Shown here one piece after another: positions 34,225-44,521 of a DNA stretch of 64,000 nt (its first letter is position 1; every line of letters starts with the position of its first letter). Both the position numbers and the translations under genes were made by a program. Origin of the DNA: Aureimonas populi (GTDB lineage Bacteria > Pseudomonadota > Alphaproteobacteria > Rhizobiales > Rhizobiaceae); assembly GCF_017815515.1 (NCBI RefSeq), contig NZ_CP072611.1:2356001-2420000 (forward strand), given 5' to 3'. The notes beneath the pieces are model-generated. The model was not told the DNA's origin. It worked only from the letters and a program-made list of their open reading frames with translations, and did not search any database.

Positions 34225-36252
34225 TCATCCGGCATCGTGGAAGTGATCGTAGATCGATTTGGCCATCGCTTCCGAGATGCCTTCCACCTTGCGCAGGTCG
34301 GCCAGCGCGGCGCGGGACACGGCCTTGGCCGTGCCGAAATGATGCAGAAGCGCCCGCTTGCGCGAGGGGCCGATTCCGGCGATCTCGTCCAGCGGGTTGG
34401 AAACCATCTCCTTCTTGCGGCGCGCCCGGTGCGAGCCGATGGCGAATCGGTGCGCCTCGTCGCGCAGGCGCTGCACGAAGTAGAGCACGGGGTCGCGCGG
34501 GGGCAGCGAGAAGGGTTCGCGCCCCTCCACCACGAACCGCTCGCGCCCCGCATCGCGGTCCACGCCCTTGGCCACGCCGATCGTCGTCACCTTGTCGGCA
34601 ATGCCCAATTCCTCGAGGATCGCCCGCACCGCCGAGATCTGGCCCTTTCCGCCGTCGATCAGCACCAGGTCCGGCCAGGCCGGCATCTCGCCATTGTCCT
34701 GCGCCTCCTCCTCCGAGCCCTCGGGCTCGGCCGGCGCCTGCGGCCCCTGCGCATGTTCCTTGAGAAGGCGTGAGAAGCGGCGGGTCATCACTTCGCGCAT
34801 CATCCCGAAATCGTCGCCCGGCGTGATGTCGGCGCCGCGAATGTTGAACTTGCGATACTGCCCCTTGGCGAAGCCCTCGGGCCCCGCCACGATCATGGCA
34901 CCCACGGCGTTCGTGCCCATGATGTGCGAATTGTCGTAGACCTCGATCCGGCGCGGCGGGTGGGGTAGGGCGAAGGTCTCCTTCAGGCCGGCGAGCAGCC
35001 GCGTCTGGGAGGAGGATTCGGCCAGCCTGCGCCCCAGCGCCTCGCGCGCGTTCGCGGCCGCGTGCTCGACGAGGTCCTTCTTCTCGCCACGCGCCGGCAC
35101 CGCGATCTGTACCTTGCGCCCCGCCTTCACGCACAGCGCCTCGGCCAGCAGCGCCTCCTCCTCGATCGCCATCGGCAGGAGGATCAGCGCGGCGGGCGGC
35201 TTGTCGTCGTAGAACTGAGCCAGGAAGGCCGCCATCACTTCCTGCGGCTCTATGGAAGGGTCCGCCTTCGGGAAATAGGCCCGGTTGCCCCAGTTCTGCC
35301 CGGTGCGGAAGAAGAAGACCTGGATGCAGGTCAGCCCGCCTTCCTGGTGAAGGGCGAACACGTCCGCCTCCTCCACGCCCTGCGGGTTGATGCCCTGGTG
35401 GCTCTGGATGTGGCTGAGTGCCGAAAGGCGGTCGCGGTAGATCGCCGCGCGCTCGAAATCCAGATCGGCGGAGGCCGCCTGCATGGCATCGGCGAGCCCC
35501 CGCTTCACCTGGCTGGAACGGCCCGACAGGAAGCCCTTGGCCTCGCCCACCAGCTCGCGATAGTCGGCAATCGAAATCTCGCCGGTGCAGGGGCCGGAGC
35601 AGCGCTTGATCTGGTAGAGAAGGCAGGGCCGCGTGCGGCTTTGATAGACGCTGTCGGTGCAGGTGCGCAGCAGGAAGGCGCGCTGGAGCGCGTTGACCGT
35701 GCGCCCCACCGACCCCGCCGAGGCGAAGGGGCCGAAATAGGCGCCCTTGCGCGAGCGCGCGCCGCGATGCTTCATGATGGCCGGGGCCTCGTGGTCCTCC
35801 GCCACCAGAATGTAAGGAAACGACTTGTCGTCCCGCATCAGCACGTTGAAGCGGGGGCGCAGGCGCTTGATGAGGTTGGCCTCGAGAAGCAGCGCCTCCG
35901 TCTCGGTGCGCGTCGTCACGAACTCCATCTGACGCGTCGCGCGGATCATCCGCACGATGCGGTTGTTGTGGCCCACGCCCCGCGCATAGGAGGCGACACG
36001 CTTCTTCAGCGACTTCGCCTTGCCGACATAGAGAACCTCGCCGGCCTCGTCGAGCATGCGGTAGACGCCCGGCCGGTTCGGCAGGCGCCTCACGAAGGCG
36101 GCGATCAGCTCCGCCCCCGCGAGGCCCGCCATCTCCTCCACGCCGCCGTCGCTCCAGTCGATGGATGGCGCGCGCACGGGATCGGCCGCCGGCTCCTCGC
36201 CGGGCGGGAAATCCTCGTCCGCCTCGTCGAAATCGTCGTCGATCTCGCTCAA
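34225..36252 (-). CDS. uvrC: excinuclease ABC subunit C
   Basis: Makes the two incisions in nucleotide excision repair. GIY-YIG nuclease domain (GVYRMLDE ... [13 protein letters not shown]) near residues 55-90, a UvrB-binding UVR motif around the CPCTG-like cysteine region, the RNase H-like second nuclease, and C-terminal helix-hairpin-helix motifs. 675 residues including an acidic 40-residue leader. The start is a TTG at 36252 with AAGGA 6 bases upstream; no ATG or GTG fits better before the GIY domain. Confidence 0.94.
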   Translation of the reverse strand: MSEIDDDFDEADEDFPPGEEPAADPVRAPSIDWSDGGVEEMAGLAGAELIAAFVRRLPNRPGVYRMLDEAGEVLYVGKAKSLKKRVASYARGVGHNNRIVRMIRATRQMEFVTTRTETEALLLEANLIKRLRPRFNVLMRDDKSFPYILVAEDHEAPAIMKHRGARSRKGAYFGPFASAGSVGRTVNALQRAFLLRTCTDSVYQSRTRPCLLYQIKRCSGPCTGEISIADYRELVGEAKGFLSGRSSQVKRGLADAMQAASADLDFERAAIYRDRLSALSHIQSHQGINPQGVEEADVFALHQEGGLTCIQVFFFRTGQNWGNRAYFPKADPSIEPQEVMAAFLAQFYDDKPPAALILLPMAIEEEALLAEALCVKAGRKVQIAVPARGEKKDLVEHAAANAREALGRRLAESSSQTRLLAGLKETFALPHPPRRIEVYDNSHIMGTNAVGAMIVAGPEGFAKGQYRKFNIRGADITPGDDFGMMREVMTRRFSRLLKEHAQGPQAPAEPEGSEEEAQDNGEMPAWPDLVLIDGGKGQISAVRAILEELGIADKVTTIGVAKGVDRDAGRERFVVEGREPFSLPPRDPVLYFVQRLRDEAHRFAIGSHRARRKKEMVSNPLDEIAGIGPSRKRALLHHFGTAKAVSRAALADLRKVEGISEAMAKSIYDHFHDAG

Positions 36253-36400
36253 GTCCAGTCCTTCTTCTGCCCGTCTCGCCGGGCGACTCGCGCCCGCGCC
36301 CTATATGGCGGCCCCGGGCCGGGATTGCACCCGCCCGATGGGCGCATCCGCCCGGTGCGGGCCGAGGCGATTTTCGCAGGCCGGTGTATCCTCCATGCAA

Positions 36401-36430
36401 TTGGCAGGGGAGCGTTCGCTCGCCTATATC
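36401..36430 (+). promoter_or_regulatory. promoter of the beta-barrel gene
   Basis: TTGGCA, 18 bases, TATATC, about 125 bases upstream of the start of the outer-membrane gene. It lies in a 305-base divergent region shared with uvrC; on the minus strand a TATAGG near 36310 could be the uvrC -10, without a clear -35. Confidence 0.5.
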
Positions 36431-36557
36431 AGCCTGAGCCGGGCATCCCATCGAGGATCGAAGGCACGGCCGGGAACGGCCTTCGGTGCACGGGGTTCTC
36501 CCCGAAGAAGAGGTTCGGGGTCGCGGCATTCTCGCGATCCCTTTCGGAGTGGTGACG

Positions 36558-37211
36558 GTGAGATCGTTGCGCATCCTTTCGGTTCTCGGCGCCCTGGCGG
36601 CGTCTACGGCGTCCGCGCTGGGGGCCGATGCCGTGTTTGAACAGGATGCCGCGCCGTCCGTTTCGCTTCCCGCGCTCTACACCTGGACCGGCCCCTATGC
36701 CGGCGGCTTCGTGGGCTACAATTTCTCCAATTTCGACCAGAGCGGCGGCGCCGACTTCGACGGCGAGGGCTTCGTGGGCGGCGTCTATGCCGGCTACAAT
36801 CTGCAGACCGACCAGCTCGTCTACGGCCTCGAGGCCGACATCGGCGGTTCGGACGTGGATGCGGGCGGCTTCAACAATGCCGCCGGCCTGCCGGTGGGAT
36901 CGGACGGGAACGCCTTCGGCTCGCTGCGCGCGCGGCTGGGCTGGGCCTACGATTCGATCCTGCTCTTCGCCACCGGCGGCCTTGCCGTGTCCGGGAACGA
37001 ATTGTCGCTGGCCGGGGCGGACGACCAAAACACCCATTTCGGCTACACGGTCGGCGCGGGCGTGGAGGCGGCGGTAACGGACAATCTGTCGTCGCGGCTG
37101 GAATACCGCTATTCGGATTTCGAATCGAAGGACTACAATCTCGGTAACGTCACCATCTCGTCGGGCTTCGACGAGCATTCGATCCGCGCCGGCCTTGCGC
37201 TGAAGTTCTGA
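36558..37211 (+). CDS. outer-membrane beta-barrel protein (Omp25/31-like)
   Basis: A 217-residue exported barrel: signal peptide MRSLRILS to about SALGA (the leading M codon is GTG), then the WTGPYAGGFVGYNFSNF start of the barrel, repeating G-Y-N and G-L-E strands, RLEYRYSDF and a C-terminal phenylalanine (LALKF), the signal for BAM insertion. This layout matches the rhizobial/Brucella Omp25-Omp31 and Opa-like porin family. GTG at 36558 is favoured because GGAG is 8 bases upstream. Monocistronic. Confidence 0.88.
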   Translation: MRSLRILSVLGALAASTASALGADAVFEQDAAPSVSLPALYTWTGPYAGGFVGYNFSNFDQSGGADFDGEGFVGGVYAGYNLQTDQLVYGLEADIGGSDVDAGGFNNAAGLPVGSDGNAFGSLRARLGWAYDSILLFATGGLAVSGNELSLAGADDQNTHFGYTVGAGVEAAVTDNLSSRLEYRYSDFESKDYNLGNVTISSGFDEHSIRAGLALKF

Positions 37212-37228
37212 GCCGCACGGGCGCATCG

Positions 37229-37259
37229 AAAAAAAAGGCGCCCAAGGGCGCCTTTTTTT
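37229..37259. terminator. bidirectional terminator
   Basis: A-run, GGCGCCC, AA, GGGCGCC, T-run: symmetrical, so it can terminate both the outer-membrane gene and the convergent GST gene. Among the clearest intrinsic terminators in the window. Confidence 0.85.
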
Positions 37260-37275
37260 ATTTGAATCGCTGGCA

Positions 37276-37872
37276 TCAGGCCCGGGGGCTGATCTCGGTA
37301 AAGGGCGCGAAGCGCCGTCCGAAGTCCTCCACGAAGAGCACGAGCCCGGGATGGCCGTCCTCCCATTTCCCCTTGAAGCGGAAATTCAGCCAGCCGAGTA
37401 CGGCGGCCAAGGCGAAATGGCCGATATTGAGCGCCTCGGGAAGCTTGTCCACTTCCGCTTCGAGCCGGTCCAGCCCACGCACGGCGCGGGTCCATTGACG
37501 GTCCGTCCAGCCCTCGTGCCGCTTCTCGGCGGGGCGAAAGCGCTCCTCGTAGACGACGAGGATGGCCGCATCGGCGACGCCGTCCGCCAGCGCTTCCACC
37601 CGCTTGGCCTGGAGCCATTGCTCGGTGGTTTGCGGAATCAGCAGATTGCCGCTGATGCGGTCGAGATACTCGCAGATCACGCGGCTGTCATAGACTGTCC
37701 CGCCATCTTCCAGCACCAGCGTGGGGATCTTGCCGAGCGGGTTCGCCGCCACCAGGCCGGAGGGCTGGTCGGTCGTGTCGACGAACTCGAGCTCCAGCGG
37801 CAGGTCGCAGTGCTCGGCGGCGAGCCGCACCTTCACCGAGTAGGGCGAGGCGGGAGAGCAGAGAAGACGCAT
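37276..37872 (-). CDS. glutathione S-transferase family protein
   Basis: A 198-residue protein with an N-terminal thioredoxin-like domain (MRLLCSPASPYSVKVRLAAE, then NPLGKIPTLVLEDG with the cis-proline and VYDSRVICEYLD) and an all-helical C-terminal domain. The residue that activates glutathione is likely the serine or cysteine near positions 5-9. Substrate unknown. A small secreted-protein gene lies 22 bases upstream on the same strand. Confidence 0.88.
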   Translation of the reverse strand: MRLLCSPASPYSVKVRLAAEHCDLPLELEFVDTTDQPSGLVAANPLGKIPTLVLEDGGTVYDSRVICEYLDRISGNLLIPQTTEQWLQAKRVEALADGVADAAILVVYEERFRPAEKRHEGWTDRQWTRAVRGLDRLEAEVDKLPEALNIGHFALAAVLGWLNFRFKGKWEDGHPGLVLFVEDFGRRFAPFTEISPRA

Positions 37873-37894
37873 CGTGGCCCCTGTGTCGAAAGGA

Positions 37895-38371
37895 TCAGAA
37901 GCGGCGCAGCGACTCGCAGTTCGCGCCGTAGATCTTCCACTTGTCGTAGCCGAGGAAGCACCCTTCCGCGCGCCAGCCGATGGAGGCAAAGCCCATCGGA
38001 TGCTCGATCACGTAGTAGACCGTGGTGCGCGGCGAGCCGTCCTTCACGTCCACATTGGCGATGGTGGCCTCGCCCTGGCAGTAGCGCCGCTCGATCTGGC
38101 GCGGGCCTCCCTTGGGGAAGTAGGCGCGCTCGGCCAGCCGGCCGAACTCGGCCACATCCAGCGGCGCGGGAATGACGCGCACCGCGCCATATTCGAATTG
38201 GTCCTCCACCTGCGCCAGAACGCGCGGATCGTCGCACGCCGGAACAAGGGCCGGCTGCACCGCCATGGGGGCCGCCTCGGGCAGGGGGCGAAGATCGGCG
38301 GCCAGCGCGGGCTGGAGGCCGGAGAGAGCAAGGCACGCGGCCATCGCCGCGCTCGAAAGACGTTTCAGCAT
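37895..38371 (-). CDS. exported protein of unknown function
   Basis: I do not recognise a functional family. 158 residues with a clear signal peptide (MLKRLSSAAMAACLALSGLQ, cleavage near ALAA). The mature part has cysteines at the N-terminal CDDPRVLAQVEDQF, in ERRYCQGEA, in EGCFLGYDKWK and in the final GANCESLRRF, which could form two disulfides. GAGGAGGGG precedes the ATG. The composition and layout resemble short periplasmic proteins found in Hyphomicrobiales. Upstream of the GST gene by 22 bases, so possibly co-transcribed. Confidence 0.8.
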   Translation of the reverse strand: MLKRLSSAAMAACLALSGLQPALAADLRPLPEAAPMAVQPALVPACDDPRVLAQVEDQFEYGAVRVIPAPLDVAEFGRLAERAYFPKGGPRQIERRYCQGEATIANVDVKDGSPRTTVYYVIEHPMGFASIGWRAEGCFLGYDKWKIYGANCESLRRF

Positions 38372-38418
38372 GGGCGGGACCCCTCCTCGCACGCATCGAT
38401 TCTCTGGAAGGTATCGCA

Positions 38419-39267
38419 TCAGCCCGCCTCGCTGGCCAGCGCAATGATGCCACAATGGGCGCTCTCATTCACGCCGAGCACGGGCAGGAGCGCTTTCATG
38501 ATGTCCGTCGCCTCCTGTGCGAAGACGAAGGGCGGGTTGACGACGGCCAGCCCGGAGCCGACCAGCGTCTCGCCGGGCGTGAAGCCTTCGCGGAAGAATT
38601 CGGCCGCCAGGACATCGGGCATGCCGCTCTCGCGCAGCAGCCGATGCAGCTTCTCGCGCTCGGCGGGGCGCTTGATGGGATACCAGATCGCGTAGGTGCC
38701 GCCCGGCCAGCGCCGGTGCGCGCGGGCGACGGTCTGGACGATCCGCTCCGTCTCGCCGCCCTCCTCGAAGGGCGGGTCGATGAGGACGAGCCCCCGCTTC
38801 TCCTTCGGCGGCACATGCGCGCCGAGCGCCAGCCAGCCGTCGAGCTCGATGGCCTTGACCTGCACGTCGCCGGCGAACTCGGCGGCCAGGGCCTTCGCGT
38901 CCACCGGATGCAGCTCGTAGGCCGAGAGGCGGTCCTGCCGGCGCAGGAGGCGGCGGGCGAGCAGCGGCGAGCCGGGATAGGCCGCGCCTTGCGCCTGCGC
39001 CGTCACCTCGCGAACCACGGCGAGATAGTCGGCCAGCAGAGGGTGGCCGGCGGCCGGGGAGGCGAGGAGAGCGGTGATGCCGCCCAGATGCTCGCCCGTG
39101 CGTCTCGCCTCCTCGCCGGAAAGGTCGTAGCGCCCGCGCCCGGCATGGGTGTCGATGACGCGAAACGGCTTCTCCTTGCGCTTCAGATAGGCGACGAGCC
39201 GCGCCAGAAGCGCGTGCTTGACGACATCGGCGAAGTTTCCGGCATGGAAGGCGTGGCGGTAGTTCAA
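38419..39267 (-). CDS. rlmJ: 23S rRNA (adenine2030-N6)-methyltransferase RlmJ
   Basis: Methylates 23S rRNA. Starts (M)NYRHAFHAGNFADVVKH, the family N-terminus, with the methyltransferase motif DPPF at residues 164-167 (IDPPFEEGG). 282 residues. The start codon is TTG at 39267 with GGAG about 9 bases upstream; there is no ATG or GTG in frame that would keep the conserved N-terminus. Divergent from the molybdoenzyme gene, 96 bases away. Confidence 0.92.
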   Translation of the reverse strand: MNYRHAFHAGNFADVVKHALLARLVAYLKRKEKPFRVIDTHAGRGRYDLSGEEARRTGEHLGGITALLASPAAGHPLLADYLAVVREVTAQAQGAAYPGSPLLARRLLRRQDRLSAYELHPVDAKALAAEFAGDVQVKAIELDGWLALGAHVPPKEKRGLVLIDPPFEEGGETERIVQTVARAHRRWPGGTYAIWYPIKRPAEREKLHRLLRESGMPDVLAAEFFREGFTPGETLVGSGLAVVNPPFVFAQEATDIMKALLPVLGVNESAHCGIIALASEAG

Positions 39268-39363
39268 GGATGGCGGCTCCGCTGGGACGCTCCTCCCTAT
39301 CGCGATGGCTTGCATTCGCGAAATGAATTTCGGCGTGGCGGCGGCGCAGGTTATAAGCATTCC

Positions 39364-41472
39364 ATGAACAAGCCGCTCGATCACCGCACGGGCTTCACCG
39401 CCTGTCCGCACGACTGCCCGTCCACCTGCGCGCTGGAGGTCGATATTCTCGACCCGCGCACCATCGGGCGTGTGCGCGGGGCGGCCGGCAACAGCTACAC
39501 GGCCGGGGTGATCTGCGCCAAGGTCGCCCGCTATGCCGAGCGCACCCACCATCCGGACCGCCTGATGAAGCCGCTGCGCCGGGTGGGTGCCAAGGGCGCC
39601 GGCGACTGGGGCGAGATATCGTGGGAGGACGCGCTCGACCTGGTGGCCGAAGCCTTCCTGAAGGCCGAGGCCCGCTACGGGCCGGAAGCGGTCTGGCCCT
39701 ATTTCTATGCCGGGACGATGGGCCTCGTGCAGCGCGACGGCATCAACCGGCTGCGCCACGCCAAAGGCTATTCCAACCAGTTCGATTCCATCTGCACCAA
39801 CACCGCCTGGACCGGCTTCGTCGCCGGCACCGGCAAGCTGATGGGCGTCGACCCGCGCGAGATGGCCGCATCCGATTGCGTCGTCATCTGGGGCACCAAC
39901 GCGGTGGCGACGCAGGTCAACGTGATGACCCACGCGATCCGCGCCCGCAAGGAGCGCGGCGCGCGGATCGTCGTCGTCGACATCTACGACAACGCCACGA
40001 TGAAGCAGGCCGACATGGGCCTGAAGCTGCGCCCCGGCACGGATGCGGCGCTGGCCTGCGCGCTGATGCATGTCGCCTTCCGCGACGGCACGGCCGACCG
40101 CGACTATCTGGCCCGCTACACGGACGACCCGGCGGGGCTCGAGGCGCATCTGCAAACGCGCACGCCGCAATGGGCGGCGTCGATCACCGGCTTGTCGGCG
40201 GAGGAGATCGAGGCCTTCGCCGGCCTTATCGGCTCCACGCCGCGCACCTTCTTCCGCCTCGGCTACGGCTTTACCCGCCAGCGCAACGGCGCGGTGGCCA
40301 TGCATGCGGCGCTCAGCGTGCCGACCGTCTTCGGCCACTGGAAGAGCGAGGGCGGCGGCGCCTTCCACAATAACGGCGCGATCTGGAATCTCGACAAGAG
40401 GATCATCGAGGGCCACGAATTCCGCGATCCCTCCGTGCGCCATCTCGACCAGTCGAAGATCGGCCGCGTTCTCACCGGCGAGGCGCAGGCGCTGGCCGGC
40501 GGGCCGCCCGTCGCGGCGATGATCGTGCAGAACACCAATCCGATGAATGTCGCGCCGGAGCAGCGGCTGGTGCGGCAGGGCTTCGCGCGCGAGGACCTCT
40601 TCGTCTGCGTGCACGAGCAGTTCATGACCGATACGGCCGCCATGGCCGATCTCGTGCTGCCCGCGACCACCTTCCTGGAGCATGACGACATCTATCGCGG
40701 CGGCGGGCAGAGCCACATCCTCTTCGGCCCCAGGCTGGTGGAGGCGCCCGAGACCGTGCGCAGCAACCATTTCGTGGTGGAGGAGCTGGCAAGGCGGCTC
40801 GGCGTCTCCGACCGGCCGGGCTTCGGCCTGAGCGAGCGCGAGCAGGTGGACGCGCTGCTGCGCATCAGCGGCTATGGCGGGCTCGACCGGCTGGAGGCAG
40901 AGCGCTGGATCGACGTGCAGCCGAGCTTCGAGGAGGCGCATTTCCTGAAGGGTTTCCACAATCCGGACGGCCGGTTCCGCTTCAGGCCGGACTGGAAGGG
41001 CATGGCGGGGCCGAACCGCCCTCCGGCCTCCATGGGCCTGCTCGGGCCTGTCGAGGCGCTGCCGCAATTCCCGGACCATGCCGAGTTGAACGAGGCGGCG
41101 GACGAGGCCCATCCCTTCAAGCTTGCGACAGCACCGGCCCGCCAGTTCCTGAACTCGTCCTTCAGCGAGACCAAGGGGTCTGCCACCCGCGAGGGGCGGC
41201 CGGAGCTGATGGTGCATCCGCAGGACGCCGCGCGCCTCTCCCTGGCGGAGGGCGAGAAAGTGCTGATCGGCAACCGGCGCGGCGAGATCGCGCTGCCGGT
41301 GAAGATCACCGATGCGGTCAAGCCGGGCGTGGTGCTTCATGAAGGCCTGTGGCCGAACTCGGCCTTCGAGCGAGGCGAGGGGATCAACACGCTGGTCGGC
41401 GCCGATTCGCCCGCGCCCTTCGGCGGAGTCGCCTTCCACGACGTGGCCGTCTGGCTGCGCCCGGCGCTCTAG
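39364..41472 (+). CDS. molybdopterin oxidoreductase family protein
   Basis: A 702-residue enzyme of the DMSO reductase superfamily. An N-terminal [4Fe-4S] motif (C14, C18, C22, C51: ACPHDCPSTC then GVICAK) is followed by the molybdopterin-binding domains and a C-terminal dinucleotide-binding domain (RPELMVHPQDAARLSLAEGE). No twin-arginine signal is present, so it should be cytoplasmic. No partner subunit, cytochrome or NarJ-like chaperone gene is adjacent. The substrate is unknown. Confidence 0.88.
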   Translation: MNKPLDHRTGFTACPHDCPSTCALEVDILDPRTIGRVRGAAGNSYTAGVICAKVARYAERTHHPDRLMKPLRRVGAKGAGDWGEISWEDALDLVAEAFLKAEARYGPEAVWPYFYAGTMGLVQRDGINRLRHAKGYSNQFDSICTNTAWTGFVAGTGKLMGVDPREMAASDCVVIWGTNAVATQVNVMTHAIRARKERGARIVVVDIYDNATMKQADMGLKLRPGTDAALACALMHVAFRDGTADRDYLARYTDDPAGLEAHLQTRTPQWAASITGLSAEEIEAFAGLIGSTPRTFFRLGYGFTRQRNGAVAMHAALSVPTVFGHWKSEGGGAFHNNGAIWNLDKRIIEGHEFRDPSVRHLDQSKIGRVLTGEAQALAGGPPVAAMIVQNTNPMNVAPEQRLVRQGFAREDLFVCVHEQFMTDTAAMADLVLPATTFLEHDDIYRGGGQSHILFGPRLVEAPETVRSNHFVVEELARRLGVSDRPGFGLSEREQVDALLRISGYGGLDRLEAERWIDVQPSFEEAHFLKGFHNPDGRFRFRPDWKGMAGPNRPPASMGLLGPVEALPQFPDHAELNEAADEAHPFKLATAPARQFLNSSFSETKGSATREGRPELMVHPQDAARLSLAEGEKVLIGNRRGEIALPVKITDAVKPGVVLHEGLWPNSAFERGEGINTLVGADSPAPFGGVAFHDVAVWLRPAL

Positions 41473-42131
41473 CTCGCGGCGGGCGACATCAGGAGGCCGG
41501 CGCCGTCCGCCTCCTCCATGTCGACGATCGCGCGCGCGCCCTCCATCCGGGCCCGGCCGCTGGCCACCAGCCGCAGCGCATGGGGGTAGAGCCGGTGCTC
41601 GGCCGCCAGGAGGCGGTTCTCCAGGTTCGCTATGGTGTCGCCGGGGCGCACGGGAATGGCGGCCTGGGCGATGATGGGGCCGCCATCCATCTCTTCGGTC
41701 ACGAAATGCACCGTGCAGCCATGCAGGCGCATGCCCGCCTCCAGAGCCCGCCTGTGCGTGTCGAGGCCCGGAAAGAGCGGCAGCAGCGAGGGGTGGATGT
41801 TGATCATGCGGCCCGCGAAGCGGGCCACGAAGCGCGGCGTCAGAAGCCGCATGTAGCCGGCAAGGCACACGATCCGCGCGCCCGAGGCCTCGATGGCCTC
41901 GGCCACCTTCTCCTCATGCGCCTCGCGGGAGGAGAAGAGCTTCTGGTCCACCGCCACGGCCTCGATGCCGTGGCTGCGGGCGATGTCGAGTCCGGCCGCC
42001 GCCGGCTTGTTGGAGACGACGAGCACGATCTCGGCGGGGAAGTCGTTGTCCTTCGCCGCCTCGATCAGCGCGCTCATGTTGGAACCGCGGCCCGAGATCA
42101 TTACCGCGACGCGTGTCTTGCCGGTGCTCAT
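41469..42131 (-). CDS. purN: phosphoribosylglycinamide formyltransferase
   Basis: Folate-dependent third step of purine synthesis. Catalytic N111, H113 and D149 are visible in [13 protein letters not shown] and EEMDGGP; the N-terminal GRGSNM loop binds phosphate. 220 residues. Its ATG overlaps the purM stop (ATGA). Its TAG shares the bases CTAG with the convergent molybdoenzyme stop. Confidence 0.96.
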   Translation of the reverse strand: MSTGKTRVAVMISGRGSNMSALIEAAKDNDFPAEIVLVVSNKPAAAGLDIARSHGIEAVAVDQKLFSSREAHEEKVAEAIEASGARIVCLAGYMRLLTPRFVARFAGRMINIHPSLLPLFPGLDTHRRALEAGMRLHGCTVHFVTEEMDGGPIIAQAAIPVRPGDTIANLENRLLAAEHRLYPHALRLVASGRARMEGARAIVDMEEADGAGLLMSPAAS

Positions 42132-43201
42132 GAAAGCTTCAGCTCGCCGTCATAGGTCACGGCGTCCCGCGCCTCGCGCGGCAGGATACGGCCGAGCGGC
42201 ACCACGCTCTCGCCCTCGCCCTGGAGGATCGCGGAGATCTCCACCGCGTCCGCCTCCGAGACGACGACAATCATGCCGATGCCGCAGTTGAAGGTGCGCA
42301 GCATCTCCGGCACGGCCACGCCGCCCTCCCGCGCTAGCCAGCCGAAGACGGGCGGCACCGGAATGGCGCCGAGGTCTATCTCGGCGCGCAGATGCTCGGG
42401 CAGGACGCGCGGGATGTTCTCGGGAAAGCCGCCGCCCGTGATGTGGGCCAGCGCCTTCACGCCGTCGCCCGCCCGGATCGCCGCCAGGAGCGGCTTCACA
42501 TAGATGCGTGTCGGCGCCAGCAGTGCCTCGGCCAGCGTGCGGCCGGCATCGAACGGGGCGGGGGCCTCATAGGCCGCGCCGCTCGTCTCCACGATGCGGC
42601 GCACCAGCGAATAGCCGTTGGAATGGCAGCCGGAGGAGGCAAGGCCAAGGATCACGTCGCCGGAGGCGAGGTCCGCCGAGGGCAGGAGGCGCCCGCGCTC
42701 GGCCGCGCCGACGGCAAAGCCGGCAAGGTCGTAGTCCTCCTTGGCGTAGAGGCCGGGCATCTCGGCCGTCTCGCCCCCGATCAGCGCGCAGCCCGCCTGC
42801 CGGCAACCATCCGCGATCCCCGTGACAATGGCTTCGCCCTGCGCCGGATCGAGCTTGCCGGTGGCGAAATAATCGAGGAAGAACAAGGGCTCGGCGCCTT
42901 GCACCACCAGGTCGTTGACGCACATGGCCACGAGGTCGATGCCGATCGTGTCGTGCTTGCCGGTGTCGATGGCGATCTTCAGCTTGGTGCCGACGCCGTC
43001 ATTGGCCGCCACCAGGACAGGGTCCGTGAAGCCGGCGGCCTTCAGGTCGAACAATCCGCCGAAGCCGCCGATCTCCCCGTCCGCGCCCGGGCGGCGCGTG
43101 GAGCGCACCAGAGGCTTGATGCGCCGGACGAGTTCGTTGCCCGCGTCGATGTCGACGCCCGCCTGCGCATAGGTCAGCCCGTTCTTGCCTTCCGCACTCA
43201 T
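42128..43201 (-). CDS. purM: phosphoribosylformylglycinamidine cyclo-ligase
   Basis: AIR synthetase, fifth step of purine synthesis. Starts [23 protein letters not shown]-binding [14 protein letters not shown], the [11 protein letters not shown] loop and [15 protein letters not shown] are typical. 357 residues. The purM-purN pair is conserved. Confidence 0.96.
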   Translation of the reverse strand: MSAEGKNGLTYAQAGVDIDAGNELVRRIKPLVRSTRRPGADGEIGGFGGLFDLKAAGFTDPVLVAANDGVGTKLKIAIDTGKHDTIGIDLVAMCVNDLVVQGAEPLFFLDYFATGKLDPAQGEAIVTGIADGCRQAGCALIGGETAEMPGLYAKEDYDLAGFAVGAAERGRLLPSADLASGDVILGLASSGCHSNGYSLVRRIVETSGAAYEAPAPFDAGRTLAEALLAPTRIYVKPLLAAIRAGDGVKALAHITGGGFPENIPRVLPEHLRAEIDLGAIPVPPVFGWLAREGGVAVPEMLRTFNCGIGMIVVVSEADAVEISAILQGEGESVVPLGRILPREARDAVTYDGELKLS

Positions 43202-43315
43202 TCGGCGCCTCGCTCGTGTTCCATTGGTCGCTCGGTTGGCACGCGGATACGCGCGAGGCAAGCCCGCCGCCCTTGACCCGCCACTTTTCGCCCGCCTATC
43301 TCGTGGAAGGCAACG

Positions 43316-44521
43316 ATGCCGCGCATGGAGACGGCCAAGATGATAGCGGACCGAAGCCGGCTCCTGCGCCGACAGGTTCTGTTCTGGGGCATCACCGCCA
43401 TTCTGGTGTCGATGGCGTTGTGGCTGTTCCGCGGCATTCTCCTGCCCTTCGTGCTCGGCATGGTGCTGGCCTATTTCCTGGACCCCATCGCCGACTGGTT
43501 CACCAAGCGCGGCTTCTCGCGGCTGATGGCCTCGATCGTCATCACCATCATTTTCCTCGTCCTGTTCGCGGCGATCCTGCTCGTCGTCGTGCCGGTCATC
43601 GTCGGGCAGGTGGCCGCCTTCGCCGAGCGCCTGCCGCAATATCTCCAGCGGCTGGAGGAACTGGCCATCGAGGCGCGCGCCGGGCCGCTGTCCTTCCTGT
43701 TCGAGGATTCCGAGCAGACGATGAGCCAGGACTTCAACGCCATCGTGCGCGACAGCTCGGCCTTCGTCACCTCCTTCGTCGGCCAGATCTGGACATCGAG
43801 CCTGGCGGTGGTGAACTTCCTCGCGCTCTTCGTCGTCACGCCCGTGGTCGCCTTCTACCTGCTGCTCGACTGGGACCGGATGATCGACAAGATCGATAGC
43901 TGGGTGCCGCGCCAGCATCTCGTCACCGTGCGCCGGCTGGCGCGGGAGGTGGACCGCTCCGTCGCCGGTTTCGTGCGCGGGCAGGGCACGGTCTGCCTGC
44001 TCCTGGGCACCTATTATGCGGTGGGGCTGGCTCTGGTGGGGCTCAATTTCGGCCTTCTCATCGGCCTTTTCGCGGGGTTGATCTCCTTCATCCCCTATGT
44101 CGGCTCGGCGCTCGGCCTCGTCATCGCGCTGGGCGTGGCGCTGGTGCAGTTCTCGCCGGACTGGATCTGGATCGTCGCCACGCTCGCGGTCTTCTTCTCG
44201 GGCCAGTTTCTGGAAGGCAACATCCTCCAGCCCAAGCTGGTGGGCGCCTCGGTCGGCCTGCATCCGGTGTGGCTCATGTTCGCGCTCTTCGCCTTCGGTG
44301 CAATCTTCGGCTTCGTCGGCCTTCTCATCGCGGTGCCGGCGGCGGCGGCCATCGGCGTCCTCATGCGCTTTGCCATCACCAAGTATCTCGAGAGCGAAAT
44401 GTATTTCGGACGCACCGTGGAGGCCGGCCCCGTGCCGCCCGCCATCGAAAGCAACGACCTTTCGAGCGCCCTCAAGGCCACCTTCGAGCCCGGGGAGGAG
44501 AAGCCGGGGGACGCCGCGTGA
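43316..44521 (+). CDS. AI-2E family transporter (PerM-like permease)
   Basis: A 401-residue membrane protein with about seven to eight hydrophobic segments, including an N-terminal pair ([20 protein letters not shown]) and the C-terminal run [20 protein letters not shown]. The family name comes from TqsA of E. coli; many members are not involved in autoinducer transport. Its stop overlaps the hdaA GTG start, so the two are co-translated; in other rhizobia a perM-like gene also precedes hdaA. Confidence 0.88.
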   Translation: MPRMETAKMIADRSRLLRRQVLFWGITAILVSMALWLFRGILLPFVLGMVLAYFLDPIADWFTKRGFSRLMASIVITIIFLVLFAAILLVVVPVIVGQVAAFAERLPQYLQRLEELAIEARAGPLSFLFEDSEQTMSQDFNAIVRDSSAFVTSFVGQIWTSSLAVVNFLALFVVTPVVAFYLLLDWDRMIDKIDSWVPRQHLVTVRRLAREVDRSVAGFVRGQGTVCLLLGTYYAVGLALVGLNFGLLIGLFAGLISFIPYVGSALGLVIALGVALVQFSPDWIWIVATLAVFFSGQFLEGNILQPKLVGASVGLHPVWLMFALFAFGAIFGFVGLLIAVPAAAAIGVLMRFAITKYLESEMYFGRTVEAGPVPPAIESNDLSSALKATFEPGEEKPGDAA

